Source: Legionella hackeliae
GTDB lineage: Bacteria > Pseudomonadota > Gammaproteobacteria > Legionellales > Legionellaceae
NCBI RefSeq assembly: GCF_000953655.1
Contig: NZ_LN681225.1
Coordinates: 822,001-886,000, forward strand
Length of the DNA: 64,000 nt
Direction of reading: 5' to 3'
Below, in pieces: positions 1 to 9,175 of this stretch (position 1 is its first letter; every line of letters starts with the position of its first letter). The notes below the pieces were generated by a model. It saw nothing but the letters and a program-made list of their open reading frames with translations, made no database searches and had not been told where the DNA came from. A program made the translations under genes and the position numbers.

Positions 1-842
1 GACATGAGTTTTATGGTGAAATCGTTGAAGTTGGGCGTGAAGTACAGGGTTTAAAGGTTGGTCAACGTGTCTCCGGTGAAGGTCACATTACTTGTGGTAT
101 GTGCCGCAATTGCCGTGCTGGAAAGCGTCACTTATGTCGTAATACTCTAGGGGTTGGTGTTAATCGTCCTGGCTGCTTTGCAGAGTATTTATCATTACCG
201 GCGAGTAATGTTTTGGTTCTACCTGACAATATTACTAGTGATCAAGCATCTATTCTTGATCCATTTGGCAATGCTACACACTGTGCCTTAGCTTTTGATA
301 TGGTTGGCGAAGATGTTTTAATAACAGGTGCAGGGCCAATAGGGATAATGGCAGTTGCTATTGCCCGTCACGTTGGTGCACGTCATGTAGTCATTACTGA
401 CGTTAATGAGTATCGCTTGGAATTAGCGCGGCAAATGGGCGCATCAAGAGCTGTTAATGTAAAATCCCAATCAATTAAAGAAGTCATGAGCGAATTAGGG
501 ATGTTAGAAGGTTTTGATGTCGGTTTAGAAATGTCTGGAAATCCCGTGGCATTCAATGACATGGTGAAGACTATGAATCACGGGGGCCATATCGCTATGT
601 TGGGTATTCCACCCCAAGAAACTGCTATTGATTGGAATCAGGTTATTTTTAAGGGATTAGTGATTAAAGGTATTTATGGCCGAGAAATGTTTGAAACCTG
701 GTATAAAATGATAGCCATGTTACAAAGTGGTTTAAACTTAGAACCTGTTATCACGCATCATTTCCCTGTAGCTGATTATCAAAAAGGGTTTGAAATTATG
801 GCCTCAGGACAATCTGGAAAAGTTATTCTTGATTGGACCTAG
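1..842 (+). CDS. tdh: L-threonine 3-dehydrogenase, 5' end outside the window
   Basis: Zinc-dependent medium-chain dehydrogenase that oxidises L-threonine to 2-amino-3-oxobutyrate with NAD+ in the cytosol. The open frame runs in from the left edge (codons from base 3), so the N-terminus and the catalytic zinc cysteine are missing. Visible features are the structural zinc cysteines in [15 protein letters not shown], the segment [13 protein letters not shown], and the Rossmann glycine motif GAGPIG. The C-terminus ends normally at TAG. E. coli Tdh is about 340 residues; about 280 are present here. A strong hairpin follows the stop. Identification rests on end-to-end family resemblance and is firm. 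Confidence 0.95.
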   Translation, partial: HEFYGEIVEVGREVQGLKVGQRVSGEGHITCGMCRNCRAGKRHLCRNTLGVGVNRPGCFAEYLSLPASNVLVLPDNITSDQASILDPFGNATHCALAFDMVGEDVLITGAGPIGIMAVAIARHVGARHVVITDVNEYRLELARQMGASRAVNVKSQSIKEVMSELGMLEGFDVGLEMSGNPVAFNDMVKTMNHGGHIAMLGIPPQETAIDWNQVIFKGLVIKGIYGREMFETWYKMIAMLQSGLNLEPVITHHFPVADYQKGFEIMASGQSGKVILDWT

Positions 843-858
843 TGGAATTTAGTTCACA

Positions 859-896
859 TCATTGATGAGGGTCGCAGACTCATCAATGACTTTTCT
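859..896 (+). terminator. Hairpin terminator after tdh
   Basis: An 11-bp perfect inverted repeat (TCATTGATGAG / CTCATCAATGA, 859-869 and 879-889) is followed by the T-rich ACTTTTCT. It lies 17 bases after the tdh stop, as expected for a rho-independent terminator. Confidence 0.7.
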
Positions 897-971
897 AAAG
901 AGTTTCCCCTCTTGAGAAATTAAGCTGTTTGGTTTACTTTTCTGCGCTTGCTTTTGAAGATGGAGCACCTT

Positions 972-2648
972 ATGTCGTCGCAATATATTTTTACCATGAA
1001 TCGCGTTAGCAAAGTCGTTGATAATCAACGCTTTATATTAAAAGATATCTCGTTAAGTTTTTTTCCTGGAGCTAAAATTGGTGTTCTAGGTTTAAATGGT
1101 TCGGGTAAATCAACGTTATTGCGTATCATGGCCGGTGTTGATACACATTATGACGGCGAAGCAAGACCTCAGCCTGGAATAAAAATTGGTTATCTGGCGC
1201 AAGAACCGGAATTGGATTTAACCAAAACGGTGCGTGAGGTAGTAGAAGAGGGTGTCGCTGAAATTAAAGCTAAACTTACTCAGTTTGATGAAATCAGTAT
1301 GCGTTTCGCCGAACCAATGAGTGATGATGAAATGAATGCCTTGCTAACCAAACAAGGTGAGTTGCAAAATGATATTGAAGCCTGTGGCGGTTGGGAACTT
1401 GATCGACGCCTGGATGTAGCTGCCGATGCTTTGCGACTACCTGACTGGAACGCTATAGTAAGCCAGCTTTCAGGGGGAGAGCGTCGTCGAGTGGCACTGT
1501 GTCGACTATTATTATCTAACCCTGACATGTTATTGCTCGATGAGCCTACTAACCATCTTGATGCGGAGAGTGTTGCCTGGCTTGAGCGTTACCTTGAAGA
1601 ATTCCAAGGCACTGTGGTTGCAATTACCCACGATCGTTATTTCCTAGACAATGCAGCAGAATGGATTTTGGAACTGGATAGAGGCGAAGGTATTCCCTAC
1701 AAGGGCAATTACACATCCTGGCTGGAACAAAAAGAAGCTCGCTTAGAAATGGAAGATAAACAGCAGGCTGCTCATCAACGAGCGATTAAAGCAGAGTTGG
1801 AATGGGTACGCACCTCGCCAAAAGGTCGTCATGCTAAAAATAAAGCAAGACTGGCACGATTTGAAGAAATGAACTCCAAAGAATTCCAAAAACGTAATGA
1901 AACAAACGAACTCTATATTCCACCAGGTGAGCGCCTGGGAGATTTAGTGATTGAAGCGAAGAATTTGCGTAAATCATTTGGCGATCGATTATTGATAGAC
2001 GATTTAAGTTTTCAATTACCCAAAGGGGGTATTCTTGGCATCATTGGCCCCAATGGCGCAGGAAAATCAACCTTTTTAAAAATGATCACAAGTCAAGAAA
2101 AACCTGATGCTGGTGAAATCCGTATTGGAGAAACAGTTAACTTGGCTTATGTTGATCAAATGCGCGATGATCTTGATGCGAACAAATCGGTATGGGAAGA
2201 AATTTCCGATGGTCATGATATTATGCAAGTTGGCTCCTTTCAAATGCCCTCACGTGCTTATGTCGGTCGCTTCAATTTCAAAGGTGGTGATCAGCAAAAG
2301 AAAATGTCGCAGTTATCAGGAGGAGAGCGAAATCGCGTTCACCTAGCGAAGCTTTTGAAACGAGGTGCGAATGTGATTCTACTTGACGAACCAAGTAACG
2401 ATTTAGACGTGGAAACACTTCGTGCACTCGAAGAGGCTTTATTAAACTTCCCTGGCTGCGCGATTGTTATTTCGCATGATCGCTGGTTCCTCGATCGAAT
2501 CTGTACCCATTTAATGGCATTTGAAGGCGACTCGCAGGTTGTTTTCATTGAAGGAAACTATACAGATTATGAAGCGGATAGAAAGCGACGTTTAGGAGAT
2601 GCAGCGGATAAACCGTCACGGATTAAATATCGTCGTTTAGATGCTTAA
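972..2648 (+). CDS. ettA: ABC-F protein EttA, energy-dependent translational throttle
   Basis: Cytosolic ABC-F ATPase with two ATP-binding domains and no membrane segments. The family member EttA binds the ribosomal E site and gates the first peptide bond according to energy state. Walker A motifs are LNGSGKS (about residue 41) and GPNGAGKS (about 359). Signature LSGGE is at 167 and again in domain two, and LLLDEPTNHLD supplies the catalytic Glu191. The interdomain linker (about 245-330) is the tRNA-interacting region of the family. A TTG 24 bases upstream is in frame, but the ATG at 972 has a GGAG six bases ahead and matches the family N-terminus. Length 558 is close to E. coli EttA (555). 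Confidence 0.93.
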   Translation: MSSQYIFTMNRVSKVVDNQRFILKDISLSFFPGAKIGVLGLNGSGKSTLLRIMAGVDTHYDGEARPQPGIKIGYLAQEPELDLTKTVREVVEEGVAEIKAKLTQFDEISMRFAEPMSDDEMNALLTKQGELQNDIEACGGWELDRRLDVAADALRLPDWNAIVSQLSGGERRRVALCRLLLSNPDMLLLDEPTNHLDAESVAWLERYLEEFQGTVVAITHDRYFLDNAAEWILELDRGEGIPYKGNYTSWLEQKEARLEMEDKQQAAHQRAIKAELEWVRTSPKGRHAKNKARLARFEEMNSKEFQKRNETNELYIPPGERLGDLVIEAKNLRKSFGDRLLIDDLSFQLPKGGILGIIGPNGAGKSTFLKMITSQEKPDAGEIRIGETVNLAYVDQMRDDLDANKSVWEEISDGHDIMQVGSFQMPSRAYVGRFNFKGGDQQKKMSQLSGGERNRVHLAKLLKRGANVILLDEPSNDLDVETLRALEEALLNFPGCAIVISHDRWFLDRICTHLMAFEGDSQVVFIEGNYTDYEADRKRRLGDAADKPSRIKYRRLDA

Positions 2649-2718
2649 TAAAAGTGTGGTAGCATGATGTCTACCTCACCATGATGTCTTAATAACTAAA
2701 AAGAGAGAATGATTTACC

Positions 2719-3306
2719 ATGAATAAGTTGTTGTTGTGGGTTGGCTTATTGTGTCTAGGACTAGCAGGCTGTATGCCATACTGTGATGAGTCTTGCTATA
2801 TCACGGACGACGTTGGAGTTGTTCATCGTACTACTCATTACACTGTAGATAAAAGAGGCCAGGACTATTTCCCTGTAAAAGCGCCTGCAACGGGTAAAAA
2901 GCAATTTATTTTCGATCCTAAAGCTTTTGCTTGGGCAGCTTATGATCCAGACGGTAATCGCGTCATGACAGGTAGTGCTTCTGGTGGTAAAGATGTTTGT
3001 GATGAAAATCAAAACCAATCTTGCCGTACTGTCACAGGGACTTTCCATGTTTACAACAAAAAAGGTATTGACTGCCGTTCAGGCGAATATCCTGTAGAAA
3101 CGACAGGGGGCGCCAAAATGCCTTACTGCATGTATTTCTTCCAAGGATATACAATCCACGCTGGATATGAAGTACCGTATTCAAATACCAGCCATGGTTG
3201 CATAAGAGTACTACCTAGTGCTGCTAAATGGTTAAATGAAGAGTTCATCACAATAGGTACACAAGTCACGGTACTCCCTTATGCTGATGAAGATAAGGTA
3301 CACTAA
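2719..3306 (+). CDS. EnhA-like L,D-transpeptidase lipoprotein (YkuD domain)
   Basis: Predicted envelope enzyme of the YkuD family, which forms or edits peptidoglycan cross-links through a catalytic cysteine. Residues 1-18 form a lipoprotein signal with lipobox LAGC. The catalytic signature TSHGCIRV lies near residue 158, with the upstream histidine in YTIHAGYE. Paired cysteines elsewhere suggest disulfides, fitting an exported protein. It resembles EnhA of the enhABC cluster at 20 kb but is shorter and lacks the N-terminal LysM-like part. RBS AGAGAG precedes the ATG. It stands alone, ending in a hairpin shared with the convergent gene. The activity is inferred from the motif; the specific role is unknown. 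Confidence 0.85.
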   Translation: MNKLLLWVGLLCLGLAGCMPYCDESCYITDDVGVVHRTTHYTVDKRGQDYFPVKAPATGKKQFIFDPKAFAWAAYDPDGNRVMTGSASGGKDVCDENQNQSCRTVTGTFHVYNKKGIDCRSGEYPVETTGGAKMPYCMYFFQGYTIHAGYEVPYSNTSHGCIRVLPSAAKWLNEEFITIGTQVTVLPYADEDKVH

Positions 3307-3315
3307 TTCATTAAA

Positions 3316-3348
3316 CCACTACATGATGCATCTTGTATCATGTAGTGG
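3316..3348. terminator. Bidirectional hairpin between convergent genes
   Basis: A 12-bp perfect stem (CCACTACATGAT / ATCATGTAGTGG) with a 9-base loop sits between the plus-strand EnhA-like gene and the minus-strand gene ending at 3338, overlapping the last codons of the latter. There is no long T tract, so it is a probable rather than certain terminator. Confidence 0.55.
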
Positions 3349-4156
3349 ATGCACTTGCAGTCTCAATATATTTAAGAATTAACCCTGCATTTTTTTCACC
3401 TTTATCAAGAATTCGTTGATAAAATTCAAGTATAATTTTTGCTTCGACCGCTCTATCTAAATTGGGATTATCCGGATTGTGGAAGGTGCCTTCTACTGTA
3501 TCATTGCCATACTTGTTGATTAAAGCCTCAAAGATTTCATTAAGCAGTGTTTGACCTTGATTAATTTCCTCAGGAGAAAGAGCGAGTTGAGGGGTATTAA
3601 GTGCGCTTTGTATAATGTCTAGTTTGGCATCCATTAATTTCTTTGAAAAATCTCCAGGAATTTTTTCGACTTCATCGATAGAAACCTGGTCTGCAAATTT
3701 ATCGGGGAACTCCGAAAATAGAATAAGTAGGGGATTAATTTTTAAAATTTTATCATAGTATTCGGCGGTAATTTTAACTTCATTATATAAAGACTCATTC
3801 GTAGCATGAGGAGTATACTTCGTTAGCTCTGCAGAAATAAAATCAACGGTGTAAGGCAAGATATTTTTTGCATGATTATAAACAATATCGTGTTTAGCTT
3901 TGTCGATGTAGTTTTGAAAAGCCAAGGGTGACTTTTCGGCGAGAAGAGCAAATAGGGGTGATTCTTTTTTGAGATCGGCCTCAAAAGTTTTTGCGTGATA
4001 AAAAGGAGCAATATAAAGTTTGGTATAAATTAGTACAGGAATAAGGATAATGACAAGTAAGATCCATGATTTTTTAAATTTAATTCCGCGATAATGCTGA
4101 ATGAGTGCGACAATTAAGACGGTTAATACAACAACTATGCTATATAACCCGATCAT
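3338..4156 (-). CDS. Hypothetical membrane-anchored protein
   Basis: I do not recognise the family. The 272-residue protein begins with two closely spaced hydrophobic segments (about residues 3-20 and 30-50, separated by HYRGIKFKKS), followed by a soluble, helix-rich part. The N-terminal hairpin anchors it in the inner membrane; the location of the soluble part is not certain. No catalytic motif is visible. It converges on the EnhA-like gene and shares the hairpin at 3316-3348. Codon use and the intact frame support a real gene. Confidence 0.7.
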   Translation of the reverse strand: MIGLYSIVVVLTVLIVALIQHYRGIKFKKSWILLVIILIPVLIYTKLYIAPFYHAKTFEADLKKESPLFALLAEKSPLAFQNYIDKAKHDIVYNHAKNILPYTVDFISAELTKYTPHATNESLYNEVKITAEYYDKILKINPLLILFSEFPDKFADQVSIDEVEKIPGDFSKKLMDAKLDIIQSALNTPQLALSPEEINQGQTLLNEIFEALINKYGNDTVEGTFHNPDNPNLDRAVEAKIILEFYQRILDKGEKNAGLILKYIETASASTT

Positions 4157-4346
4157 AATTTAGCTTAGTGAGTTTCTTTCCCTAAATACTAGCTTGCAAT
4201 CGCCAAATTCGCTAATTTTTTCAGGTTTATATTGAATGTTTTTATCTTATTAAGAGTAATTTTTATATAAGAATATATTAATAAATCGTTAAGAAAATGA
4301 ATGTAAACTTTACAACCAATGCGCTACAAATGCTGAGTAAGAGTAA

Positions 4347-4922
4347 ATGAAAAAAAATAATGCACTCAATCAACAAGGAAGTCCTGTAACTGACGCAAGC
4401 TCCAACAAGAAAAAAGAGAAAACAGAAAAGGTTCCTACTCTGAAAATGCTTGCCGCTCAAGCAGTCAAAAAGAGCAATCCACTGTTGTTTTTTCAACTTA
4501 ACATGGAGCTTTCACCTGAAATCCAGCAGAAATATGTGGAGGAACCTAAAAAAGAGATAATTAAGAAAGCAGAAGAGATTTATCTTGAGAAAGAACAAAA
4601 ACGTTCAGAGAAAGTGGAGAAGAAAAGAGAAAATCTTAGCACCCATGAGTGTTTTGTTAAAGGAATGAGTTGTGTGGGTGGAATCGTTTTAACAGGGATT
4701 TATTTAGCTGTGGCAATACCGGTTTTAAACGCGATTAAAGCAGATACTAATACCCAAGCGACAACTTATGCACTGACAATAGTTGTTTATACGGTAGGAA
4801 ATTGTTTCGGGATGTGTTTTGCTAGTAAAACAGCGAAACTATTGGTTGAATGCTGTACACCTAAAGTCTCACCTGAAGTTGTAGATTTGGAAAATGCTCT
4901 ACCAACACTGAACAATTTGTAA
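4347..4922 (+). CDS. Hypothetical protein, charged coiled coil plus two membrane segments
   Basis: Unrecognised 191-residue protein. Residues 1-100 are very rich in Lys and Glu (for example EKEQKRSEKVEKKRE) and should form a long charged helix or coiled coil. Two hydrophobic stretches follow (about 112-130 and 142-165), then a short polar tail. A charged cytosolic N-terminus with a C-terminal membrane hairpin is a layout seen in some Legionella secreted effectors, but that is only suggestive. The start ATG has a weak TAAGAG ahead. Its stop lies two bases from the end of convergent djlA. Confidence 0.6.
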   Translation: MKKNNALNQQGSPVTDASSNKKKEKTEKVPTLKMLAAQAVKKSNPLLFFQLNMELSPEIQQKYVEEPKKEIIKKAEEIYLEKEQKRSEKVEKKRENLSTHECFVKGMSCVGGIVLTGIYLAVAIPVLNAIKADTNTQATTYALTIVVYTVGNCFGMCFASKTAKLLVECCTPKVSPEVVDLENALPTLNNL

Positions 4923-4924
4923 AA

Positions 4925-5800
4925 CTAGCATTGCCATCCTTTGCTGGCACATATCTGCTCGTAAGCCTTGCGAATTTTTTGTGTTTTCTCATTTGCCACT
5001 TTTATCATCTGCTCAGGCAATCCCTGAGCAATTAGTTTATCGGGATGGTTGCGACTAATTAAACGGCGATAAGCCCGTTTTACTTCTTGCTTATTGGCAT
5101 TTTGATCAATTTCTAATAGGGCATAGGCATAGGCAAGACTATTAGTCGATGTCTGATAGTTAGAGTATTGCCGTTGTTGATCCGAGGAACTTTGAGATTG
5201 AGAGCGCTGTGAGGATTGTGATGATCGAAACCCAAAATCCTCATAGAACCGATATTGCTGACGGATGGGGGCAAAGCCTAAACGTCTGAAGACGACATCC
5301 AATGCGTGCATCTTGGCTTCTGAGAATTCATCAGTCTTGGCAGCCCGATATTGAATATCCATAAATAATTTCAATAAATCTGGATTGTCATTGCATACCT
5401 GTTCTAGGCGGTTTAGCATCTCTGCCAAATCAAATGTTATTGATTTTCCTTGATTGAAGAATTTCTTTGCTAATGTTTTTTGCTCGCGACTTAATCGCAT
5501 CTCATCCATAAGTGTTTTGGCCATTTGAATTTCTTCCTCGGAGACTCGACCATCCGATTTAGCAACGTAACCCATCACTGTAAAAGTGGCTTCGAAAAAA
5601 ATCTTTTGAACGGCTTCTCGACGCTCTTTGTGGTAGTGCCAGTGAGGTCGATTGAAATGCTCAACGATACCGCGATCAAAAAAATTTCCAATAAGGATTC
5701 CAAAGAGGGCACCGGCAGGTCCTCCAATAAGATAGCCGAAAAAAGCACCTAGCACTTTTCCCCACCAGTGATAATGATTAAAAAAATCACGTAAATTCAT
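4925..5800 (-). CDS. djlA: Membrane-anchored DnaJ-like co-chaperone DjlA
   Basis: Type III J-domain protein that stimulates DnaK at the inner membrane. A glycine-rich N-terminal membrane segment (GKVLGAFFGYLIGGPAGALF, about 14-33) is followed by a TerB-like helical domain (about 60-180), a Ser/Gln-rich linker (SSQSSQRSQSQSSSDQQ) and a C-terminal J domain with the essential HPD in SRNHPDKL. Length 291 and domain order match E. coli DjlA (271). DjlA is known from Legionella studies to contribute to intracellular growth. It is divergent from waaA and convergent with the preceding ORF. Confidence 0.93.
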   Translation of the reverse strand: MNLRDFFNHYHWWGKVLGAFFGYLIGGPAGALFGILIGNFFDRGIVEHFNRPHWHYHKERREAVQKIFFEATFTVMGYVAKSDGRVSEEEIQMAKTLMDEMRLSREQKTLAKKFFNQGKSITFDLAEMLNRLEQVCNDNPDLLKLFMDIQYRAAKTDEFSEAKMHALDVVFRRLGFAPIRQQYRFYEDFGFRSSQSSQRSQSQSSSDQQRQYSNYQTSTNSLAYAYALLEIDQNANKQEVKRAYRRLISRNHPDKLIAQGLPEQMIKVANEKTQKIRKAYEQICASKGWQC

Positions 5801-6100
5801 GCGGTTGATTATCCAGTTTGTTTTCTTTTAAGAACTCTTCCATTCTAAGCTTAATTATATGCCTAGAGTGCAAATTATGCAGAAATTAACTTTTTTTTAT
5901 CAATGAGAGCATAATACTAGCATTATGCTTGACTCTGTACTTGTAAATCCAGCATTTCAAGCGACAAATACTTAAGCGCTGCATTTCAAGCTCGCCCCTT
6001 CTTTCGAATTGCATTTTCCTAAAATTTATAATCATTTAAAATTTTTAATCGCAAAAGAGCAAAATAAATATATACTTGCTTTTTTTTCTCTGGATAAGAT
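5801..6100. other. Divergent intergenic region djlA/waaA
   Basis: 300 bases of AT-rich DNA between the divergent starts of djlA and waaA. It must hold both promoters, but I see no convincing consensus hexamers, no ORF and no strong hairpin. Confidence 0.4.
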
Positions 6101-7366
6101 ATGCGACTAGCCTACTCCTTAATGCTCTATATACTTACTCCATATTTATTGCTCAGACTCTGGTGGAAAGGGCGACAAATTCCTGGATACAGAGAGCGCA
6201 TTTCAGAACGTTTCACACTTAGTCCTATAAAACAAGAGGAATTCGATGTATGGGTCCATGCTGTTTCTTTGGGCGAAGTGATTGCGGTAACGCCTTTGAT
6301 TGATACATTATTGCAAAAGCAGCTGCGTATTTTGATGACTACGATGACACCTACAGGTGCTGAGCGTGTTCAGCAACGCTTTGGCAACAAAGTTTCGCAC
6401 CAATATGTTCCTTATGATTTGCCTGATGTTGTGGGGCGTTTTTACAAAAAGAATAGACCGAAAGTTGCGGTTTTTGTAGAAACAGAATTATGGCCAAATT
6501 TAGGTTTTTACGCCCATCAAGCAAAAATCCCTCTTATCCTGGTGAATGCTCGTCTTTCTGAGCGCTCCTATCAAGGCTATAAAAAAGTAAAATTTCTTTT
6601 CAAACCTTTGCTGCAACAATTCAATTATATCTTGGCTCAAACAGAAGATGACGCTAAACGTTTTATAGCATTAGGAGCAGATACTAAAACCGTTAATGTA
6701 TTTGGTAATATGAAATTTGACTTGCAGACCCAAGATATTAATCAGCAATTGTTTACTGAGTTAAAAGCAAAATGGGGTAATGAGCGAGTGGTAATGATGA
6801 TTGCCAGTACTCATGAGAGTGAAGAAGAGCAAATACTTTCGCAATTGAAAAAACTACAGGCAGCAATCCCCAAGCTAATACTCCTAATTGCTCCAAGACA
6901 TCCTGAACGTTTTCAAAAAATACATCAATTATGTAGAAATATGGGATTTAATACTGGGCTTCGCTCGCAAATAGAAACCTTAACACCAGAAAATGAAATC
7001 ATTGTATTAGATTCTCTAGGGGAACTATTAGGATGGTATCAAGTAAGTGATTATGCGTTCGTAGGAGGAAGTTTTGTGCCTGTTGGTGGTCATAATGTCC
7101 TTGAGCCTATAGCGATGAAAGTCCCTGTATTCAGTGGGCCACACGTTCATAATTTTAAGACGATTTGCCAAGATCTTAAAAATGCAGAAGCGATTGAGCT
7201 GGTTGAAAATGCCGAAGAATTAATTGCGCGAGTTGTTACTCTTCATCATGATAAAAATCGAAAAGATCAATTGATAAAAAATGCGACGCAAGTTCTTGAA
7301 ATGAACAAAGGTGCTGTAGCACGATACGCTGAGAGAATAGAGAGTGCTCTTAACGCTATTCGCTGA
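6101..7366 (+). CDS. waaA: 3-deoxy-D-manno-octulosonic acid (Kdo) transferase WaaA
   Basis: GT-B glycosyltransferase of the inner membrane's cytosolic face that adds Kdo to lipid A precursor, an essential step of LPS core synthesis. An N-terminal hydrophobic anchor (about 5-22) precedes the family landmarks VWVHAVSLGEV (catalytic Glu), ETELWPNL, LVNARLSERS and FVGGSFVPVGGHNVLEP. Length 421 matches E. coli WaaA (425). It is transcribed alone and followed by about 400 bases of repeats. Whether it adds one or two Kdo residues cannot be read from the sequence. Confidence 0.95.
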   Translation: MRLAYSLMLYILTPYLLLRLWWKGRQIPGYRERISERFTLSPIKQEEFDVWVHAVSLGEVIAVTPLIDTLLQKQLRILMTTMTPTGAERVQQRFGNKVSHQYVPYDLPDVVGRFYKKNRPKVAVFVETELWPNLGFYAHQAKIPLILVNARLSERSYQGYKKVKFLFKPLLQQFNYILAQTEDDAKRFIALGADTKTVNVFGNMKFDLQTQDINQQLFTELKAKWGNERVVMMIASTHESEEEQILSQLKKLQAAIPKLILLIAPRHPERFQKIHQLCRNMGFNTGLRSQIETLTPENEIIVLDSLGELLGWYQVSDYAFVGGSFVPVGGHNVLEPIAMKVPVFSGPHVHNFKTICQDLKNAEAIELVENAEELIARVVTLHHDKNRKDQLIKNATQVLEMNKGAVARYAERIESALNAIR

Positions 7367-7443
7367 GGTTTAGTCGCTATTCTCAAAGAGTGACAACTTC
7401 ATTAAATAGCACGCGTGTTTACAACAAGGCTTACTACACGCTT

Positions 7444-7497
7444 GCTTACTATGCTTTACAATAACGCTTACCATGCTTTACAACAAAGCTTACTATG
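7444..7497 (+). repeat. 22-bp tandem repeat, first block
   Basis: Two clear 22-base units, GCTTACTATGCTTTACAATA plus AC (7444-7465) and a close copy at 7466-7487, then a half copy at 7488-7497. Weaker copies precede them from about 7419. This block leads directly into the palindromic pair. Confidence 0.75.
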
Positions 7498-7564
7498 TCG
7501 CGCGGCTTGTCCGCGGGAACCAGCTTTATTGCAAATATATAGATCCCGCGGACAAGCCGCGGGA
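7498..7564. repeat. Inverted pair of the dispersed CCGCGG palindrome
   Basis: Two copies of the dispersed palindrome face each other. The first (7498-7518) carries GCGGCTTGTCCGCGGGA; the second (7544-7564) is its reverse complement. Each can fold alone and together they can form a larger hairpin. Further copies lie at 25644, 44821 and 58311. A chance ORF across this region is a product of the repeats. Confidence 0.8.
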
Positions 7565-7645
7565 CGTGGGATATCAAGCAGTAGGACGTGGGATATCAAG
7601 CAGTAGGACTTGGGATATCAGGTAGTAGGATATGGATACCAAGCC
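7563..7645 (+). repeat. 22-bp tandem repeat, second block
   Basis: Three consecutive 22-base units beginning GACGTGGGATATCAAGCAGT at 7563, 7585 and 7607 (the third with a few changes), then a partial fourth copy. The sequence differs from the first 22-bp block but has the same period. Copy number is probably variable between strains. Confidence 0.8.
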
Positions 7646-7702
7646 GGAGACATTGGTATGAACAAGATGCGAGGCTTATTAAGATAATCAAGAAAAACTA
7701 AT

Positions 7703-7732
7703 GATTTGTCAGATCATTTGATCTGACAAATC
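7703..7732 (-). terminator. Perfect palindrome, probable dksA terminator
   Basis: A 14-bp perfect stem (GATTTGTCAGATCA / TGATCTGACAAATC) with a TT loop. Read on the minus strand, downstream of dksA, it is followed by ATTAGTTTTTCTTG, giving the U-rich tail of a rho-independent terminator. Confidence 0.65.
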
Positions 7733-7765
7733 AGCAAGACAAGACACTAATAGACCAATGAGAAA

Positions 7766-8242
7766 TTAACTACCTTGGTTTTGGCGCTCTTTGATTTCAG
7801 ACAAGGTCTTACAATCAATACACAAAGTTGCAGTCGGTCGAGCTTCCAGGCGTCTTAATCCAATTTCAATGCCACAGGCTTCGCAATAGCCAAAATCCTC
7901 ATCACGTAGACGCTCTAACGCATCTTCGATTTTCTTAATGAGTTTACGCTCTCTATCACGAGTTCTGAGTTCAAGACTAAATTCTTCTTCTTGACTGGCT
8001 CTGTCAGAAGGATCAGGAAAATTAGCCGCTTCATCCTTCATGTGCGTTACTGTCCTGTCAACTTCCTCCATCAGTGATTGGCGCCATGCAAGCAAAATTT
8101 TCTCAATATGAGCAAGTTGCTTGTCATTCATGTACTCTTCGCCATCCGTTTCCTGGTATGGTGCTATTCCCATGTTGCTAACGGCGTCATTTTTCACGTT
8201 TCGTATACTCTCATTGGTTGAATCGATTATTTGTTCTGGCAT
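7766..8242 (-). CDS. dksA: RNA polymerase-binding transcription factor DksA
   Basis: Binds the RNA polymerase secondary channel and, with ppGpp, sets stringent control; in Legionella it belongs to the stationary-phase and transmissive switch. Visible are the coiled-coil tip motif DPSDRA, the run [21 protein letters not shown], and the C4 zinc finger CEAC...CIDC. Length 158 fits the family (E. coli 151). An in-frame TTG lies one codon upstream, but the ATG at 8242 has a strong AGGAGG five bases ahead. A good terminator follows. Confidence 0.96.
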   Translation of the reverse strand: MPEQIIDSTNESIRNVKNDAVSNMGIAPYQETDGEEYMNDKQLAHIEKILLAWRQSLMEEVDRTVTHMKDEAANFPDPSDRASQEEEFSLELRTRDRERKLIKKIEDALERLRDEDFGYCEACGIEIGLRRLEARPTATLCIDCKTLSEIKERQNQGS

Positions 8243-8329
8243 CAATGCCTCCTGCTATTGCATCCTCTCGTCATGCCACTGTGGCACACGATCGAAAACC
8301 GCTAGGTATATCAAAAATCGTGCTGGTCA

Positions 8330-9175
8330 TCAACAAATTATTCGTTTACCACCCGTCACACGGTCATTACCTTGCCAATCTTGCCAACATTGAATCTCTG
8401 TATACCCATACTCATTAAGCATAGACGTTACCGCAGATTTTTGATCAAAACCATGCTCTAATAATAACAGCCCGCCTGGCTTAAGCCTAGCAATACTATG
8501 TTTAATAATATGTTTTAATGCATATAGTCCATCTTCTCCACTCACTAGAGCCAACTGGGGTTCAAAGCGAACATCACCTTCAACAAGGTGGGGATCATTG
8601 GTAGCTATGTAGGGGGGATTGGCCACAATGGCATCGAAAAGTTGATGAGGTGTTATATTCTCAAACCAATCGGAGTGATAAAAATAAACGTTCGATAATG
8701 CTAATCTTGCCGCATTTTCTTCCGCAGTTTGCAAGGCACCTGGGCTGCAATCGCAAGCTGTAATTTTCCATTGTGGTTTTTCTGAGGCACAAGCCAAGGC
8801 AATAGCACCACTACCAGTTCCCAAATCAAGAATTTGTGCCTGTTTATTGTCGGCCAACAATGTTAGAGTAAGTTCAACTAAAAGTTCAGTTTCTGGTCGC
8901 GGTATTAAAGTGTCTTCACATACCTTTAAAGGTAAAGACCAGAATTCTCGTGTTCCCGTCAAGTAGGCAATAGGCACGCCCTCCAGTCGTCTGGCAATTA
9001 AACGTTGAAAGCTTTGCCACTGAACTTGCGTTAGTGTTGCTTCAGGGTATGCATAAAGATAGCTTCGATTTCTTATTAAAACATGAGCAAGCAGGATTTC
9101 GGCATCCAGACGGGCACTGCTACTGCATTGTGCTAATTGTATGGATGCTTGTTCCAAGGCTTGCTTAATCTCCAT
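8330..9175 (-). CDS. prmC: Peptide chain release factor N5-glutamine methyltransferase PrmC
   Basis: SAM-dependent enzyme that methylates the GGQ glutamine of release factors RF1 and RF2. Visible are the N-terminal helical substrate-binding part ([11 protein letters not shown]), [12 protein letters not shown], the SAM loop [12 protein letters not shown], and the catalytic NPPY in VANPPYI. The frame is open up to 9232, but the ATG at 9175 matches the family N-terminus. It then overlaps the end of prfA by 11 bases, giving 281 residues (E. coli 277). Co-transcription with its substrate gene prfA is the usual arrangement. Confidence 0.94.
   Translation of the reverse strand: MEIKQALEQASIQLAQCSSSARLDAEILLAHVLIRNRSYLYAYPEATLTQVQWQSFQRLIARRLEGVPIAYLTGTREFWSLPLKVCEDTLIPRPETELLVELTLTLLADNKQAQILDLGTGSGAIALACASEKPQWKITACDCSPGALQTAEENAARLALSNVYFYHSDWFENITPHQLFDAIVANPPYIATNDPHLVEGDVRFEPQLALVSGEDGLYALKHIIKHSIARLKPGGLLLLEHGFDQKSAVTSMLNEYGYTEIQCWQDWQGNDRVTGGKRIIC

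Noticed and set aside
7415-7606. A 63-codon ORF across the waaA-dksA gap
   Set aside because: It is built wholly from the 22-bp tandem repeats and the palindrome pair and has no coding signature.
7563-7645. Possible CRISPR array
   Set aside because: The 22-base units are directly tandem with no spacers, and there are no cas genes in the window.
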